Source: Pantoea ananatis LMG 2665
GTDB taxonomy: Bacteria; Pseudomonadota; Gammaproteobacteria; Enterobacterales; Enterobacteriaceae
DNA length: 64,000 bases
Direction of reading: 5' to 3'
Assembly: GCF_000710035.2 (NCBI RefSeq)
Contig: NZ_JMJJ01000007.1
Coordinates: 124,001-188,000, forward strand
In this document: in pieces, positions 45,678 to 56,060 of the stretch
How positions within the stretch are numbered: the stretch's first letter is position 1
Layout of the letters: every line of letters starts with the position of its first letter
The notes under the pieces: model-generated
Seen by the model: the letters and a program-made list of their open reading frames with translations, nothing else
What the model was told of the DNA's origin: nothing
Database searches by the model: none
Position numbers and translations under genes: made by a program

Positions 45678-46928
45678 ATGAAAATTATTGTACTCGGCAG
45701 TGGTGTCGTGGGCGTAACAACCGCCTGGTATCTGCAGCAGGCCGGACATCAGGTGACCGTGATTGATAAAGAAGCCGGTCCGGCATTAGGCACCAGCGCG
45801 GCCAATGCCGGGCAAATTTCCCCAGGCTATGCCGCGCCCTGGGCCGCGCCGGGCGTTCCCTTAAAGGCGGTGAAATGGATGGTACAGCGTCATGCTCCCC
45901 TTTCCGTGCGCCCGGATGGCTCACGTTTTCAGCTTGCCTGGATGATGCAAATGCTGAAAAACTGCAATCCGCAGAGTTACGCCGAAAATAAGGCCAGAAT
46001 GGTCAGGCTGGCAGAGTACAGCCGGGACTGCATCAGAGCACTGCGGGCCAGCACGGGCATTGAATATGAAGGGCGTCAGGGCGGCACGCTGCAGCTGTTT
46101 CGCACCGCTCAGCAGTTTGACAATGCGGCACGCGATATCGCCGTGTTGCAGGACGCCGGCGTTCCTTATCAACTGCTGGAAGCCTCACAACTGGCCGAGG
46201 TTGAACCGGCGCTGGCGGCGGTTAAGCATAAGCTGACCGGCGGGCTGCGACTGCCTAATGACGAAACCGGCGATTGCCAGTTATTTACCCAGCGGCTTGC
46301 GGCAATGGCGCGCGAGGCGGGCGTCGACTTTCGCTTTAACACAACCGTGGATGCGCTGCTGACACAGGGAGACAGGATCAGCGGTATGACCTGTGGCAGC
46401 AAAACGCTGACGGCGGACGGATACGTCATGGCGCTGGGTTCGTACTCCACGCCATTACTCCGGCCACTCATGTCTGTTCCGGTTTACCCACTCAAAGGCT
46501 ACTCGCTGACGATCCCCATTGCCGATGCGTCAGCCGCGCCGGTGTCCACGGTGCTGGATGAAACCTACAAAATTGCCATTACGCGCTTTGATGATCGCAT
46601 TCGCGTGGGCGGTATGGCGGAAATTGTGGGATACAGCAACATCCTGCTGCCTGCCAGACGGCAAACACTTGAGATGGTAGTGAACGACCTTTATCCCCGT
46701 GGCGGTCGCGTTGAGCAGGCAACCTTCTGGACCGGGTTACGTCCCATGACGCCTGACGGCACGCCCATCGTCGGCCATACACATTTCAGCAACCTGTGGC
46801 TGAATACCGGCCACGGTACGCTGGGCTGGACGATGGCCTGCGGCTCCGGCCAGCTGTTGAGTGATGTGATTTCAGGCAAACCGCCCGAGATTGCCCATGC
46901 GGACTATGCGGTTTCGCGTTATGCCTGA
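45678..46928 (+). CDS. DadA-type D-amino-acid dehydrogenase
   Basis: 416-aa FAD flavoenzyme that oxidises D-alanine and related D-amino acids to keto acids and ammonium, passing electrons to the respiratory chain. The FAD site is [67 protein letters not shown] and [12 protein letters not shown] match E. coli DadA nearly throughout. It starts 73 bases after ddpF in the same direction, so it is probably the last gene of the ddp operon. Not adjacent to a dadX racemase. Slightly shorter at the C-terminus than E. coli DadA. It may be a paralogue of a separate catabolic dadA, so the symbol is withheld. Confidence 0.9.
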   Translation: MKIIVLGSGVVGVTTAWYLQQAGHQVTVIDKEAGPALGTSAANAGQISPGYAAPWAAPGVPLKAVKWMVQRHAPLSVRPDGSRFQLAWMMQMLKNCNPQSYAENKARMVRLAEYSRDCIRALRASTGIEYEGRQGGTLQLFRTAQQFDNAARDIAVLQDAGVPYQLLEASQLAEVEPALAAVKHKLTGGLRLPNDETGDCQLFTQRLAAMAREAGVDFRFNTTVDALLTQGDRISGMTCGSKTLTADGYVMALGSYSTPLLRPLMSVPVYPLKGYSLTIPIADASAAPVSTVLDETYKIAITRFDDRIRVGGMAEIVGYSNILLPARRQTLEMVVNDLYPRGGRVEQATFWTGLRPMTPDGTPIVGHTHFSNLWLNTGHGTLGWTMACGSGQLLSDVISGKPPEIAHADYAVSRYA

Positions 46929-46949
46929 GTGCAGGGCGAGATGGCGACC

Positions 46950-48134
46950 TTACAGCGCCTGGGCACAGGCCCAGGCCGAACTCCAAGCCCACTGGAAATT
47001 ATAGCCGCCGAGCCAGCCGGTCACGTCCACCACCTCACCGATAAAATACAGCCCCGGTACGTCCCGCGCTTCCATTGTCTTCGATGACAGTTGAGTAGTA
47101 TCAACGCCACCGAGGGTCACTTCGGCGGTGCGATAACCTTCGGTGCCGTTAGGCTGAACCTGCCAGCCGTGCAGCGTCTGCACCAGCTCTGTTTGCTGCT
47201 TGCGGTTAAGTTGCTTCAGCGTCACATCCGGCACGACGTTCATATCCTGTAGGACCTCCACCAGGCGCTTGGGCAGAATTTTCGCCAGGCTGTTTTTCAG
47301 GCTCAGATTCGGATGCGCCTCACGTTGAATCGTCAGGAAATCCTCAAGACGGGTAGCCGGAGAGAGGTCCACAGTGAGGTATTCGCCCGGCTGCCAGTAG
47401 CTGGAAATCTGCAATATTGCCGGGCCGGACAGGCCGCGGTGGGTGAACAACATCGCCTCTTTGAACAGGGTGCCGTCTTTTGCCGCAATGGTCGTATCCA
47501 GCGCAACGCCTGACAGCGTCTGCAACTGTTCCAGGAGTGGTTTATGTAAGGTAAAGGGCACCAGCGCCGCGCGCGTGGGCAGCACCTTCAGCCCAAACTG
47601 CTCAGCAATTTTATAGCCAAACGGTGATGCACCCAGGCCCGGCATGGAAAGGCCGCCACTGGCAATGACCAGCTTCTCAGCCTGAACCGCGCTGCCGTTG
47701 AGCTGCAGGCTGTAGCCCGCATCATCCCGGGTTACGCTCAGTATTTCGCTGCGCAGCCGAACGGTGACACCACCTTTGTCACATTCGGCCATTAATAAAT
47801 CGACCACCTGCTGGGCAGAATCATCGCAAAACAGCTGCCCCAGGGTTTTCTCATGCCAGGCGATACCGTGGCGATTCACCAGATCGATAAAATCCCATTG
47901 GGTATAGCGCGCGAGGGCCGACTTACAAAAGTGGGGATTATTCGACAGGTAGGCGGCCGGTTCAGTGTAGAGATTGGTGAAATTGCAGCGCCCACCGCCA
48001 GACATCAAAATCTTGCGTCCCGGCTTCTTGCCGTTATCCAGCAGTAACACGCGGCGACCACGCTGTCCGGCCTGCGCAGCACAAAAAAGCCCGGCAGCGC
48101 CTGCCCCAATTACGATAACGTCAAACTGTTCCAC
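46950..48134 (-). CDS. yhiN: YhiN, HI0933-family flavoprotein
   Basis: 394-aa putative FAD-dependent oxidoreductase of unknown substrate. N-terminal FAD fold IVIGAGAAGLFCAAQAG, then KPGRKILMSGGGRCNFTN, and a C-terminal GLYFIGEVVDVTGWLGGYN are family signatures. Converges on the dadA-type gene with 21 bases between. First gene of the right-hand conserved block. Confidence 0.92.
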   Translation of the reverse strand: MEQFDVIVIGAGAAGLFCAAQAGQRGRRVLLLDNGKKPGRKILMSGGGRCNFTNLYTEPAAYLSNNPHFCKSALARYTQWDFIDLVNRHGIAWHEKTLGQLFCDDSAQQVVDLLMAECDKGGVTVRLRSEILSVTRDDAGYSLQLNGSAVQAEKLVIASGGLSMPGLGASPFGYKIAEQFGLKVLPTRAALVPFTLHKPLLEQLQTLSGVALDTTIAAKDGTLFKEAMLFTHRGLSGPAILQISSYWQPGEYLTVDLSPATRLEDFLTIQREAHPNLSLKNSLAKILPKRLVEVLQDMNVVPDVTLKQLNRKQQTELVQTLHGWQVQPNGTEGYRTAEVTLGGVDTTQLSSKTMEARDVPGLYFIGEVVDVTGWLGGYNFQWAWSSAWACAQAL

Positions 48135-48376
48135 TGCTTTTGCCCACCTGGTAAGAGAGGGGCAGATTGTAGTGATCTGCTCCTGTGGATGCCAGTGTCA
48201 AAATTTTGCCGTAAATATGTCACAATGTAACCAGCTAATTTTTATAGCTTTTGTATCTGTTCACCGGGTTAATTGACACTTTTAGTCCAAATCATGACTA
48301 TATTTTCCTTTCCCAGACAGCATGTTGTCGCGGATAATGCGCCGCGTTCATGTCCTCCAAAAATGGCGTAACGTCT

Positions 48377-49879
48377 ATGCTACATCTGTTTGCTGGTCTC
48401 GATCTTAGCACCGGCCTGTTACTGATACTTGCTCTGCTGTTTGTATTGTTTTACGAAGCAATTAACGGCTTTCATGATACGGCCAACGCGGTTGCGACGG
48501 TCATCTATACCCGTGCCATGCGGGCGCAGCTTGCCGTTTTAATGGCAGGCGTCTTCAACTTCTTTGGTGTATTGCTCGGCGGATTAAGCGTGGCTTACGC
48601 TATCGTGCATATGCTGCCTACCGATCTGCTGCTGAATGTCGGATCGGCCCACGGTCTCGCCATGGTCTTTTCCATGCTGCTGGCGGCGATTATCTGGAAC
48701 CTGGGTACCTGGTATTTGGGCCTGCCCGCGTCCAGTTCCCATACCTTAATCGGCGCGATTATCGGCATTGGCCTGACGAACGCGTTGATGAGCGGCACAT
48801 CGGTCGTTGATGCGCTTAACATCCCGAAAGTGCTGAATATTTTCCTGTCTCTGATTCTTTCCCCTATTGTCGGACTGGTGATTGCGGGCAGCCTAATCTT
48901 TCTTCTCCGCCGTTACTGGAGTAACACCAAAAAGCGTGCGCGTATTCATATGACGCCCGCCGATCGCGAGAAGATTGATGGCAAGAAAAAACCGCCTTTC
49001 TGGACGCGCACGGCACTGATTATCTCCGCCATTGGTGTCAGTTATTCACACGGTGCGAACGACGGGCAGAAAGGCATTGGCCTGATCATGCTGGTTCTGA
49101 TAGGCGTTGCGCCAGCCGGCTTCGTGGTGAATATGAACGCATCGGGTTACGACATTACGCGTACACGGGACGCGGTCAATCATCTTGAGCAGTATTATCA
49201 ACAGCACCAGGCCTCACTGAACCACATCATCGAGATGGCGCCGCCTAAGCTGCCTACGCCGGAAGAAGTGGCGCCGGTATCATCGACAGAGTTTCATTGC
49301 GACAGTGCACGTGCGCTGCAGGCCGTGCAACGTGCTCAGTTGCTGCTGAACAACCTGCAAAGCTACAGCGATCTGTCCGTCGAGCAGCGTAGTCAGATGC
49401 GTCGCCTGCTGCTGTGTATTTCCGACACCGCCGATAAAGCGGCGAAGCTGCCGGAAACCTCTCCAGACGATAAACGTTTCCTGGGCAAGCTCAAAGGCGA
49501 TCTGTTGAACACCATTGAGTACGCGCCGGTATGGATCATCATGGCGGTTGCGCTGGCATTAGGCGTCGGCACCATGATCGGCTGGCGTCGCGTGGCCACC
49601 ACCATCGGTGAGAAAATTGGTAAGAAGGGCATGACCTATGCGCAGGGCATGTCTGCGCAGGTGACGGCGGCCGTGTCGATAGGCATTGCCAGCTACACCG
49701 GCATGCCGGTCTCCACCACGCACATCCTCTCTTCTTCCGTTGCCGGCACCATGCTGGTTGACGGCGGCGGCTTGCAGAGCAAAACCATCAAAAACATCGC
49801 CATGGCGTGGGTATTTACCCTGCCGGTCTGTATTTTGTTGTCGGGTTCGCTCTACTGGATAGCGCTGAAACTCATCTGA
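48377..49879 (+). CDS. pitA: PitA, low-affinity phosphate (metal-phosphate) transporter
   Basis: 500-aa inorganic phosphate transporter. The two inverted PiT signature repeats are visible ([19 protein letters not shown] and [16 protein letters not shown]), with about ten membrane helices and a central soluble loop at about 240-390. Starts at ATG 48377 ([10 protein letters not shown]) as in E. coli. A strong terminator follows. Confidence 0.96.
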   Translation: MLHLFAGLDLSTGLLLILALLFVLFYEAINGFHDTANAVATVIYTRAMRAQLAVLMAGVFNFFGVLLGGLSVAYAIVHMLPTDLLLNVGSAHGLAMVFSMLLAAIIWNLGTWYLGLPASSSHTLIGAIIGIGLTNALMSGTSVVDALNIPKVLNIFLSLILSPIVGLVIAGSLIFLLRRYWSNTKKRARIHMTPADREKIDGKKKPPFWTRTALIISAIGVSYSHGANDGQKGIGLIMLVLIGVAPAGFVVNMNASGYDITRTRDAVNHLEQYYQQHQASLNHIIEMAPPKLPTPEEVAPVSSTEFHCDSARALQAVQRAQLLLNNLQSYSDLSVEQRSQMRRLLLCISDTADKAAKLPETSPDDKRFLGKLKGDLLNTIEYAPVWIIMAVALALGVGTMIGWRRVATTIGEKIGKKGMTYAQGMSAQVTAAVSIGIASYTGMPVSTTHILSSSVAGTMLVDGGGLQSKTIKNIAMAWVFTLPVCILLSGSLYWIALKLI

Positions 49880-49894
49880 TTCGGCGGCATACCA

Positions 49895-49917
49895 GGGCGA
49901 CTTCGGTCGCCCTTTTT
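49895..49917 (+). terminator. pitA terminator overlapping the uspB stop codon
   Basis: GGGCGAC (49895-49901), a TTCG tetraloop and GTCGCCC (49906-49912) are followed by TTTTT. It ends inside the stop codon of the convergent uspB, so both transcripts share this stem. Confidence 0.85.
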
Positions 49918-50251
49918 AATGCCAGATTGCCAGCGCAATCAGGCTGATAATCACCAATCCACACAGTGAACTGGTTAAGATAAACAGACCTCTCACCCGC
50001 TCACACCGGCGAATGAATTCGTCGTCATGATGATCAAGATAGCGCCTTGCCCAGATGTAACGCACCAGCCGCACCTGCTTGCCGGGCTGACCATGGGATG
50101 TGAAAAACCCCGCGCCATCAACATACTGATAAAGCAGCGGATCACAGCCACGCAGAACCACCAACAGCGCACGCAGCGATGAGAAATAGCGCGCCATATT
50201 CACAATACATACCACACAAAGAGCCCAAAAAAGCGCGATAGTGCTGATCAT
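49916..50251 (-). CDS. uspB: Universal stress protein B
   Basis: 111-aa membrane protein with a helix at each end (about 2-22 and 88-108) and a central cytoplasmic part ([21 protein letters not shown]). In E. coli uspB is sigma-S dependent and affects stationary-phase ethanol resistance. ATG at 50251 with GGAGGATGAC upstream; 26 upstream codons rejected. Divergent from uspA as in E. coli. Confidence 0.92.
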   Translation of the reverse strand: MISTIALFWALCVVCIVNMARYFSSLRALLVVLRGCDPLLYQYVDGAGFFTSHGQPGKQVRLVRYIWARRYLDHHDDEFIRRCERVRGLFILTSSLCGLVIISLIALAIWH

Positions 50252-50675
50252 GTCATCCTCCTTACCGGCACCGCAGCAGGGTGCTGAGCGCGCACCCTGT
50301 TGAACAGTCCCTGCAGAATTAGCCAACAACCCCGTAAAGCGATTTGTAGTTTTATTTTTGAATCATCAGAAAAGTAGCAACCGTGTGACGCAGGCTGCTT
50401 TTTTCAGTTTAGGAGAAATGTTCAATTTTTTACCAGCGAGGATTTTCGTTTTATACGAGTAAAAATCGTTCATCATTGATCTTATTCACAACCCAGGCGG
50501 CTTCAGAAGCATTTGTTAACACACAGGGCTATACTTTCAGGTATAACAACATCATCGCCTGTGCTGTACATTAATCATCTCGGTGGCGCTCATCGCCCGT
50601 TCGCGCAATGGATTTCGCAACTGTGACGCGTCTGGAAACCGCTGCCATTCTGAATCTCGTGGAAGGAGTTATATC
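50252..50675. other. Divergent uspB/uspA regulatory region
   Basis: About 420 bases without a gene, as in E. coli. It holds the uspB promoter leftward and the uspA promoter rightward, and is AT-rich around 50340-50480. No individual promoter or operator could be assigned confidently. Confidence 0.45.
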
Positions 50676-51113
50676 ATGGCTTATAAACATATCCTGATTG
50701 CAGTCGATCTTTCGCCAGAAAGCCAGTTGTTAGTGGATAAAGCTGTCTCACTCGCGCGCCCTTACGACGCAAAAATCTCGCTGATTCATGTCGATGTTAA
50801 TTACTCGGATCTCTACACCGGCCTGATTGATGTCAACCTGGGAGATATGCAAAAGCGTATTTCTGAGGAAACGCATCTGGCGCTAAAAAGCCTGTCCGAT
50901 GCCGCGGGCTACCCTATCACCGAAACCCTGAGCGGCAGTGGCGACCTGGGGCAGGTGCTGGTGGATGCGATTAAGAAATACGATGTGGACATGGTGGTGT
51001 GCGGTCATCATCAGGACTTCTGGAGCAAGCTGATGTCGTCTGCCCGCCAGTTGATCAATACCGTGCACATCGACATGCTGATTGTGCCGCTGCGTGACGA
51101 AGAGGATGAATAA
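50676..51113 (+). CDS. uspA: Universal stress protein A
   Basis: 145-aa cytoplasmic stress protein of the Usp fold, induced on growth arrest in E. coli. [20 protein letters not shown] at the start and [20 protein letters not shown] near the end are nearly identical to E. coli. UspA lacks the ATP-binding GxGxxG signature of some relatives, as here. Start at 50676 with GGAAGGAG upstream. Confidence 0.96.
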   Translation: MAYKHILIAVDLSPESQLLVDKAVSLARPYDAKISLIHVDVNYSDLYTGLIDVNLGDMQKRISEETHLALKSLSDAAGYPITETLSGSGDLGQVLVDAIKKYDVDMVVCGHHQDFWSKLMSSARQLINTVHIDMLIVPLRDEEDE

Positions 51114-51123
51114 TTCGCGAGCG

Positions 51124-51158
51124 TTAAGCCGGTGCGACTGAGGTGCCGACCGGCTTAA
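51124..51158. terminator. Bidirectional hairpin between uspA and rsmJ
   Basis: TTAAGCCGGT and ACCGGCTTAA form a perfect 10-bp stem with a 15-base loop between the convergent genes uspA and rsmJ. The plus-strand tail is A/T-rich but not a clean U-tract. Confidence 0.6.
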
Positions 51159-51166
51159 AACCACGA

Positions 51167-51916
51167 TTAAGACAGAGGCGGATAGATATCGAAGCGGTGG
51201 CTTTTGGTGACCACCGCAGACTGCGTGGCAACACCGGCCAGCGGTGGCGCGTAGTCGGGACGCTTCACCACAATACGTTTCTTTGCCAGACGGCGAGCCG
51301 GTGCCAGCAGTGCGTCGGCATCTTCATCCGCCCCCACCAGCGACTGAAAGACCCGCATCTCTTTTTTTACCATGGCGCTTTTTTGCCGATGGGGATACAT
51401 AGGATCGAGATACACCACGTCCGGCTGCGGGGTAATATCGGTCAGAGCCTGAATGCTGGAAGCATGAATCAGCGTCAGGCGTTCGCGCAGCCAGCCGCCA
51501 ATTTCTGCATCTTCATAGCCACGCGTCAGCCCGTCCTCCAGCAGTGCGGCCACCACCGGATGGCGCTCCAGCATGCGAACCCGACAGCCCAGCGCGGCCA
51601 GCACAAAAGCATCCCGTCCTAATCCGGCGGTGGCGTCCACCACATCGGGCAGGTAGGTCCCTTTTATCCCCACCGCTTTCGCGACGGCTTCACCGCGGCC
51701 ACCGCCAAAACGACGTCGATGTGCCAGGGCACCGGAGGCGAAATCCACAAAGATGCCCCCCAGCTTGGGCTCATCCCGTTTGCGCAGTTCAAGATGTGTG
51801 GCGGTCTTCACCAGCGCCAGCGCGGCGTCATCACAGTGCGTCAGTTGCCAGCGTGCGGCTAAAACAGGTAAGGCGCCGTCACCGGCGCCTGTCTCATCAA
51901 GCAAACAGATTTTCAC
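51167..51916 (-). CDS. rsmJ: 16S rRNA (guanine(1516)-N2)-methyltransferase RsmJ
   Basis: 249-aa methyltransferase. A GTG start at 51916 is chosen because [16 protein letters not shown] aligns with the E. coli N-terminus; the longer frame overlaps prlC. Conserved motifs: [20 protein letters not shown], the SAM loop [15 protein letters not shown] and YLDPMYPH. Seven bases after the prlC stop, so cotranscribed. Confidence 0.94.
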   Translation of the reverse strand: MKICLLDETGAGDGALPVLAARWQLTHCDDAALALVKTATHLELRKRDEPKLGGIFVDFASGALAHRRRFGGGRGEAVAKAVGIKGTYLPDVVDATAGLGRDAFVLAALGCRVRMLERHPVVAALLEDGLTRGYEDAEIGGWLRERLTLIHASSIQALTDITPQPDVVYLDPMYPHRQKSAMVKKEMRVFQSLVGADEDADALLAPARRLAKKRIVVKRPDYAPPLAGVATQSAVVTKSHRFDIYPPLS

Positions 51917-51923
51917 GTACGGC

Positions 51924-53966
51924 TTATCCCTGAATACCGTAGTGTTCCAGCATGGCATCCAGCTGTGGTTCACGGCCACGGAAGCGTTTAAACAGCTCCA
52001 TCGGTTCTTCTGACCCGCCGCGCGTCAGAATATTGTCGAGGAAGGACTGCCCGGTTTCCCGGTTGAAAATCCCCTCTTCTTCAAAGCGCGAATAGGCATC
52101 TGCTGCCAGCACATCGGCCCACAGATAGCTGTAATAGCCCGCTGCATAGCCACCCGCAAAGATATGGCTGAAGGCATGAGGGAAACGTCCCCACTCCGGG
52201 CTGGGGACCACGGCGACTTTGCTTTTCACTTCGCGCAGGGTTTCGAGAATCTGTGCACCTTTTTCCGGATTGAATTCGGTATGCAGGCGGAAGTCGAACA
52301 GGCCGAACTCAAGCTGGCGCAGGATAAACAGCGCCGCCTGGTAGTTTTTCGCCGCCAGCATTTTGTCCAACAGTTCTTTAGGCAGTGGCTCACCGGTTTC
52401 GTAGTGCCCCGAAATAAACGCCAGTGCTTCCGGCTCCCAGCACCAGTTCTCCATGAACTGGCTAGGCAGTTCCACGGCGTCCCATGGCACGCCATTAATG
52501 CCGGACACGCCCGCTGCCTCGATGCGCGTCAGCATATGGTGCAGGCCGTGACCGAACTCGTGGAACAGGGTAATCACTTCGTCATGCGTAAACAGCGCAG
52601 GCTTGCCGCTTACCGGACGGTTGAAGTTACAGGTCAGGTAAGCCACCGGTTTTTGCAGGCTCCCGTCCGCTTTACGCATTTGGCCCACGCAGTCGTCCAT
52701 CCATGCGCCGCCGCGTTTGTGTTCGCGAGCATAGAGATCGAGATAGAAACTGCCGCGCAGCTCGCCGCTTTCATCGAACAGATCAAAGAAGCGGACATCC
52801 GGATGGTAAACATCGACGTCAGTGCGCTCTTTCGCAGTAATACCGTAAATGCGCTTCACCACTTCAAACAGGCCGGACACTGCACGCGACTCCGGGAAGT
52901 AAGGGCGCAGCTGTTCATCGCTGATGGTATAAAGATGCTGCTTCTGCTTTTCGCCGTAGTAGCTGAGATCCCATGGGTTCATGGTTTCTACGCCGAACGC
53001 TTTCTGCGCAAAAGCGCGCAGCTGCGCCAGCTCTTTCTCACCCTGTGGACGGGCGCGATCGGCCAGATCGTTCAGGAAATCGATCACCTGTGCCGGGCTC
53101 TGTGCCATCTTGGTGGCCAGGGATTTATCCGCGAAGGAGTCGAAGCCCAGCAGCTGCGCCAGCTCGTGCCGCAGCGCCAGCTCTTCCGCCATAATCGGAC
53201 CGTTATCCCATTTACCCGCGTTAGGGCCTTGATCGGAGGCGCGGGTCGAATAGGCGCGGTACATCTCTTCGCGCAGCGCGGCATTATCGCAATAGGTCAT
53301 GACCGGCAGATAGCTGGGGATATCCAGCGTCAGTAACCAGCCTTCCTGCCCTTTGGCTTCCGCCTGGGCTTTCGCTGCGGCCAGCGCGCTTTCCGGCATG
53401 CCCGCCAGCTCGCTTTCGTCCGTAATCAGCTTGCTCCAGCCCATTGTGGCATCAAGCACGTTGTTACTGTAGGCCGAGCCCAGCTCGGAAAGACGCGCGG
53501 CAATTTCGCCGTAACGCTGCTGCTTGTCTTTTTCCAGACCGATACCGGAAAGCTCAAAATCACGCAGTGCGTTATCGACCGCTTTCTGCTTTGCCTGATC
53601 CAGCGAAGCATAATGACTGCCTTCTTTCAGATTGCGGTAGGCCTGATAAAGCCCTTCGTGTTGGCCCACCCAGGTACTGTATTCAGACAGCAGCGGCAGC
53701 GTTTGTTCGTAGGCTTCGCGCAGTTCCGGACTGTTTTTAACCGAGTTCAGATGGCTGACCGGTGAAAAGATACGGCTCAGGCGGTCATCGGTTTCTGCCA
53801 GCGGCTGAACCAGGTTATCCCAGGTGTAAGGTGCGCCTTGCGCCACCACTTTTTCCACCATTGCGCGGCATTCATTCAAAACGTCGGTTACGGCGGGCAC
53901 CACATGTTCAGGCTTAATCGCTGAAAACGGGGGAAGTGTGAACGAGGTGAGTAACGGATTGGTCAT
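51924..53966 (-). CDS. prlC: Oligopeptidase A (PrlC/OpdA)
   Basis: Zinc metallopeptidase of family M3 that degrades short peptides, including cleaved signal peptides; 680 aa, as in E. coli. The HExxH motif is in [13 protein letters not shown], with a downstream glutamate ligand. Starts at ATG 53966 ([14 protein letters not shown]). In E. coli prlC is in the heat-shock regulon; a sigma-32-like promoter is visible upstream. Confidence 0.96.
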   Translation of the reverse strand: MTNPLLTSFTLPPFSAIKPEHVVPAVTDVLNECRAMVEKVVAQGAPYTWDNLVQPLAETDDRLSRIFSPVSHLNSVKNSPELREAYEQTLPLLSEYSTWVGQHEGLYQAYRNLKEGSHYASLDQAKQKAVDNALRDFELSGIGLEKDKQQRYGEIAARLSELGSAYSNNVLDATMGWSKLITDESELAGMPESALAAAKAQAEAKGQEGWLLTLDIPSYLPVMTYCDNAALREEMYRAYSTRASDQGPNAGKWDNGPIMAEELALRHELAQLLGFDSFADKSLATKMAQSPAQVIDFLNDLADRARPQGEKELAQLRAFAQKAFGVETMNPWDLSYYGEKQKQHLYTISDEQLRPYFPESRAVSGLFEVVKRIYGITAKERTDVDVYHPDVRFFDLFDESGELRGSFYLDLYAREHKRGGAWMDDCVGQMRKADGSLQKPVAYLTCNFNRPVSGKPALFTHDEVITLFHEFGHGLHHMLTRIEAAGVSGINGVPWDAVELPSQFMENWCWEPEALAFISGHYETGEPLPKELLDKMLAAKNYQAALFILRQLEFGLFDFRLHTEFNPEKGAQILETLREVKSKVAVVPSPEWGRFPHAFSHIFAGGYAAGYYSYLWADVLAADAYSRFEEEGIFNRETGQSFLDNILTRGGSEEPMELFKRFRGREPQLDAMLEHYGIQG

Positions 53967-54048
53967 AGCGCAGTCCTTTAACAATGTGTGGGGCGCGACG
54001 GCTCGCGCGACGCAATTTAATTAACATGCGGTCGGATATCACGAAAAT

Positions 54049-54075
54049 CAATGGCGCGACCGGCGGTGATTTCAA
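54049..54075 (-). promoter_or_regulatory. Candidate sigma-32 promoter of prlC-rsmJ
   Basis: On the minus strand, TTGAAA (plus 54070-54075) is followed after 13 bases by CGCCATTG (plus 54049-54056), matching CTTGAAA and CCCCATNT in the key positions. It would start transcription about 75 bases before prlC. Confidence 0.5.
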
Positions 54076-54337
54076 CAATGGTGCGAATAGTGATCCTTCT
54101 GACAATGAGATCAATCATAGCTGACGCCAAAACAGGCTATCACTTTCCTGTCGCTGAATACGTAACGGAGGTTAACAGCCTGTGGCAGATTGCTATGCAA
54201 AGTGTAAAGCGGTCTGAACAGGGAAAACCGGCTTCACGGGCGACGGATGCGCGAAATGCCAGCAATTATTCCCGTCTGTCGGTATAATCGGGCCAATATC
54301 ACTATTTTTAGCTTCAACCGCGGAAATCCCCTTTTTT

Positions 54338-55180
54338 ATGCTGAGTTATCGCCACAGTTTTCACGCCGGCAACCATGCCGATGTGCTTAAGCACACCGTA
54401 CAAAGCCTCATCATCACCGCCCTGAAAGAGAAAGAAAAACCGTTTTTCTATCTTGATACACATGCAGGCGCAGGACGTTATCAACTGAGCGGCGAGCATG
54501 CAGAGCGTACCGGCGAGTATCTGGAAGGCATTGGACGCATCTGGCAGCAGCCGGATGCGCCCGCACTGCTGCAACCCTATTTTGATGCGATTCATGCCCT
54601 GAACCGCAGTGGAACGCTGCGTTACTATCCAGGCTCCCCCCTGATCGCCCGCCACTTGCTTCGCCCGGAAGATAAGATTCAACTGACCGAGCTGCATTCC
54701 AGCGATTTTCCCATGCTGCGCACTGAGTTCAGTAAAGACAGCCGCGCGCGCGTTGAAAAGGCCGATGGCTATCAGCAGTTAAAATCAAAGCTGCCCCCGC
54801 TTTCACGCCGTGGGCTGGTGCTGATCGATCCGCCTTATGAAATGAAGAGTGATTACCAGGCGGTCGTCAAAGGCATTCAGGAAGGCCACAAGCGCTTTGG
54901 CACCGGCGTTTATGCCCTGTGGTATCCGGTTGTCATGCGTCAGCAAATCAAGCATATGCTGCGCGATCTGCAGGCGACCGGCATTCGAAATATCCTGCAA
55001 ATTGAACTGGCCGTGCGTCCTGACAGCGATCAGCGCGGGATGACAGCCTCCGGCATGATTGTGATCAATCCCCCCTGGAAGCTGGCCGATCAGATGAATA
55101 CGCTGCTGCCGTGGTTACACCAGAAACTGGTACCGGCAGGTACAGGTCATTTCAGCGTAAACCAGATCGTTCCTGAATAA
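54338..55180 (+). CDS. rlmJ: 23S rRNA (adenine(2030)-N6)-methyltransferase RlmJ
   Basis: 280-aa methyltransferase. MLSYRHSFHAGNHADVLKH, LDTHAGAGRYQL (SAM site) and the catalytic LIDPPYEMKSDY are conserved. Divergent from prlC as in E. coli, where gor comes next; here two genes are interposed. Confidence 0.95.
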   Translation: MLSYRHSFHAGNHADVLKHTVQSLIITALKEKEKPFFYLDTHAGAGRYQLSGEHAERTGEYLEGIGRIWQQPDAPALLQPYFDAIHALNRSGTLRYYPGSPLIARHLLRPEDKIQLTELHSSDFPMLRTEFSKDSRARVEKADGYQQLKSKLPPLSRRGLVLIDPPYEMKSDYQAVVKGIQEGHKRFGTGVYALWYPVVMRQQIKHMLRDLQATGIRNILQIELAVRPDSDQRGMTASGMIVINPPWKLADQMNTLLPWLHQKLVPAGTGHFSVNQIVPE

Positions 55181-55241
55181 CGCCTTTCCCGTTTAGCGTC
55201 GCCGGTTCAGTTACGGCGGCGTGATATCGCAGGTCATTTTT

Positions 55242-56057
55242 ATGTGGATTATTCTGGCAGGCGCCCTGGCGGCTCTGCAACCGGCGAAACGCCTCTCTCT
55301 GTTACTGCTGGCACTGGCAACGGCTCTGGGTGTGTACCAGAACGTGCTGGACTGGCCCGTTACCCTCGTTTTTGCTGCGGTGGCAGCGCTGGTCGCGTTT
55401 CGTATTTACGATCGCCGCAGTCGCGTGTGGCAGGGCATAAGCGAGGTGCTCCTGGTCGTGATGGCCGCTGCGCTGCTGCTGCATGTTATTCCCGGCTTTA
55501 ACAATCCGCGTCAAATCGATGCCGTTCAGGTAGGCGCACGCAGCCTGCCCTTCTCTTTTTCATTTAATTTTGACAAAGCCCTGATCCCCTTCCTGTTGCT
55601 GGCCTGTATGCCGACGCTGTTCAAAGCTGAGGCGCACCCACCGCGCACGCCTCTGTTATGGCTGGTACCCGTGGCGGCGATTCCGCTGCTGTTAGTCAGC
55701 GCGGTAGGGCTGGGTGGCCTGGCGTTTGAGCCACACCTGCCTGACTGGCTGGGCGCGTTCGCACTGGCCAACCTGTTTTTTGTCTCGTTGGCAGAAGAAG
55801 CATTTTTTCGTGGCTATCTACAGCAGCGGCTGCGCCAGAGATGGGGCGGGACAATCGCCCTGGTGGCCACCGCCTTGCTGTTTGGCCTGGCGCATGCGTC
55901 CGGCGGCGTACTGCTGATGATATTTGCCGGGCTGGCCGGGCTAATTTATGGCCTGGTCTGGCACTGGAGCGGCCGGCTTTGGCTGGCAACAGCCTGCCAT
56001 TTTGCACTCAACATGGTTCATCTGTTGTTGTTTACCTACCCGGCACTGATGCATTAG
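55242..56057 (+). CDS. CPBP-family (CAAX protease/bacteriocin-processing) membrane protein
   Basis: 271-aa polytopic membrane protein with the three ABI/CPBP motifs: EEAFFRGYLQ (Glu-Glu and Arg), LFGLAH and HFALNMVH. Eukaryotic relatives are prenyl-protein proteases; bacterial members are implicated in bacteriocin immunity or maturation, and the role here is unknown. The ATG at 55242 is preferred over a GTG seven codons upstream. Same direction as rlmJ, convergent with rbn. Confidence 0.85.
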   Translation: MWIILAGALAALQPAKRLSLLLLALATALGVYQNVLDWPVTLVFAAVAALVAFRIYDRRSRVWQGISEVLLVVMAAALLLHVIPGFNNPRQIDAVQVGARSLPFSFSFNFDKALIPFLLLACMPTLFKAEAHPPRTPLLWLVPVAAIPLLLVSAVGLGGLAFEPHLPDWLGAFALANLFFVSLAEEAFFRGYLQQRLRQRWGGTIALVATALLFGLAHASGGVLLMIFAGLAGLIYGLVWHWSGRLWLATACHFALNMVHLLLFTYPALMH

Positions 56058-56060
56058 TCG

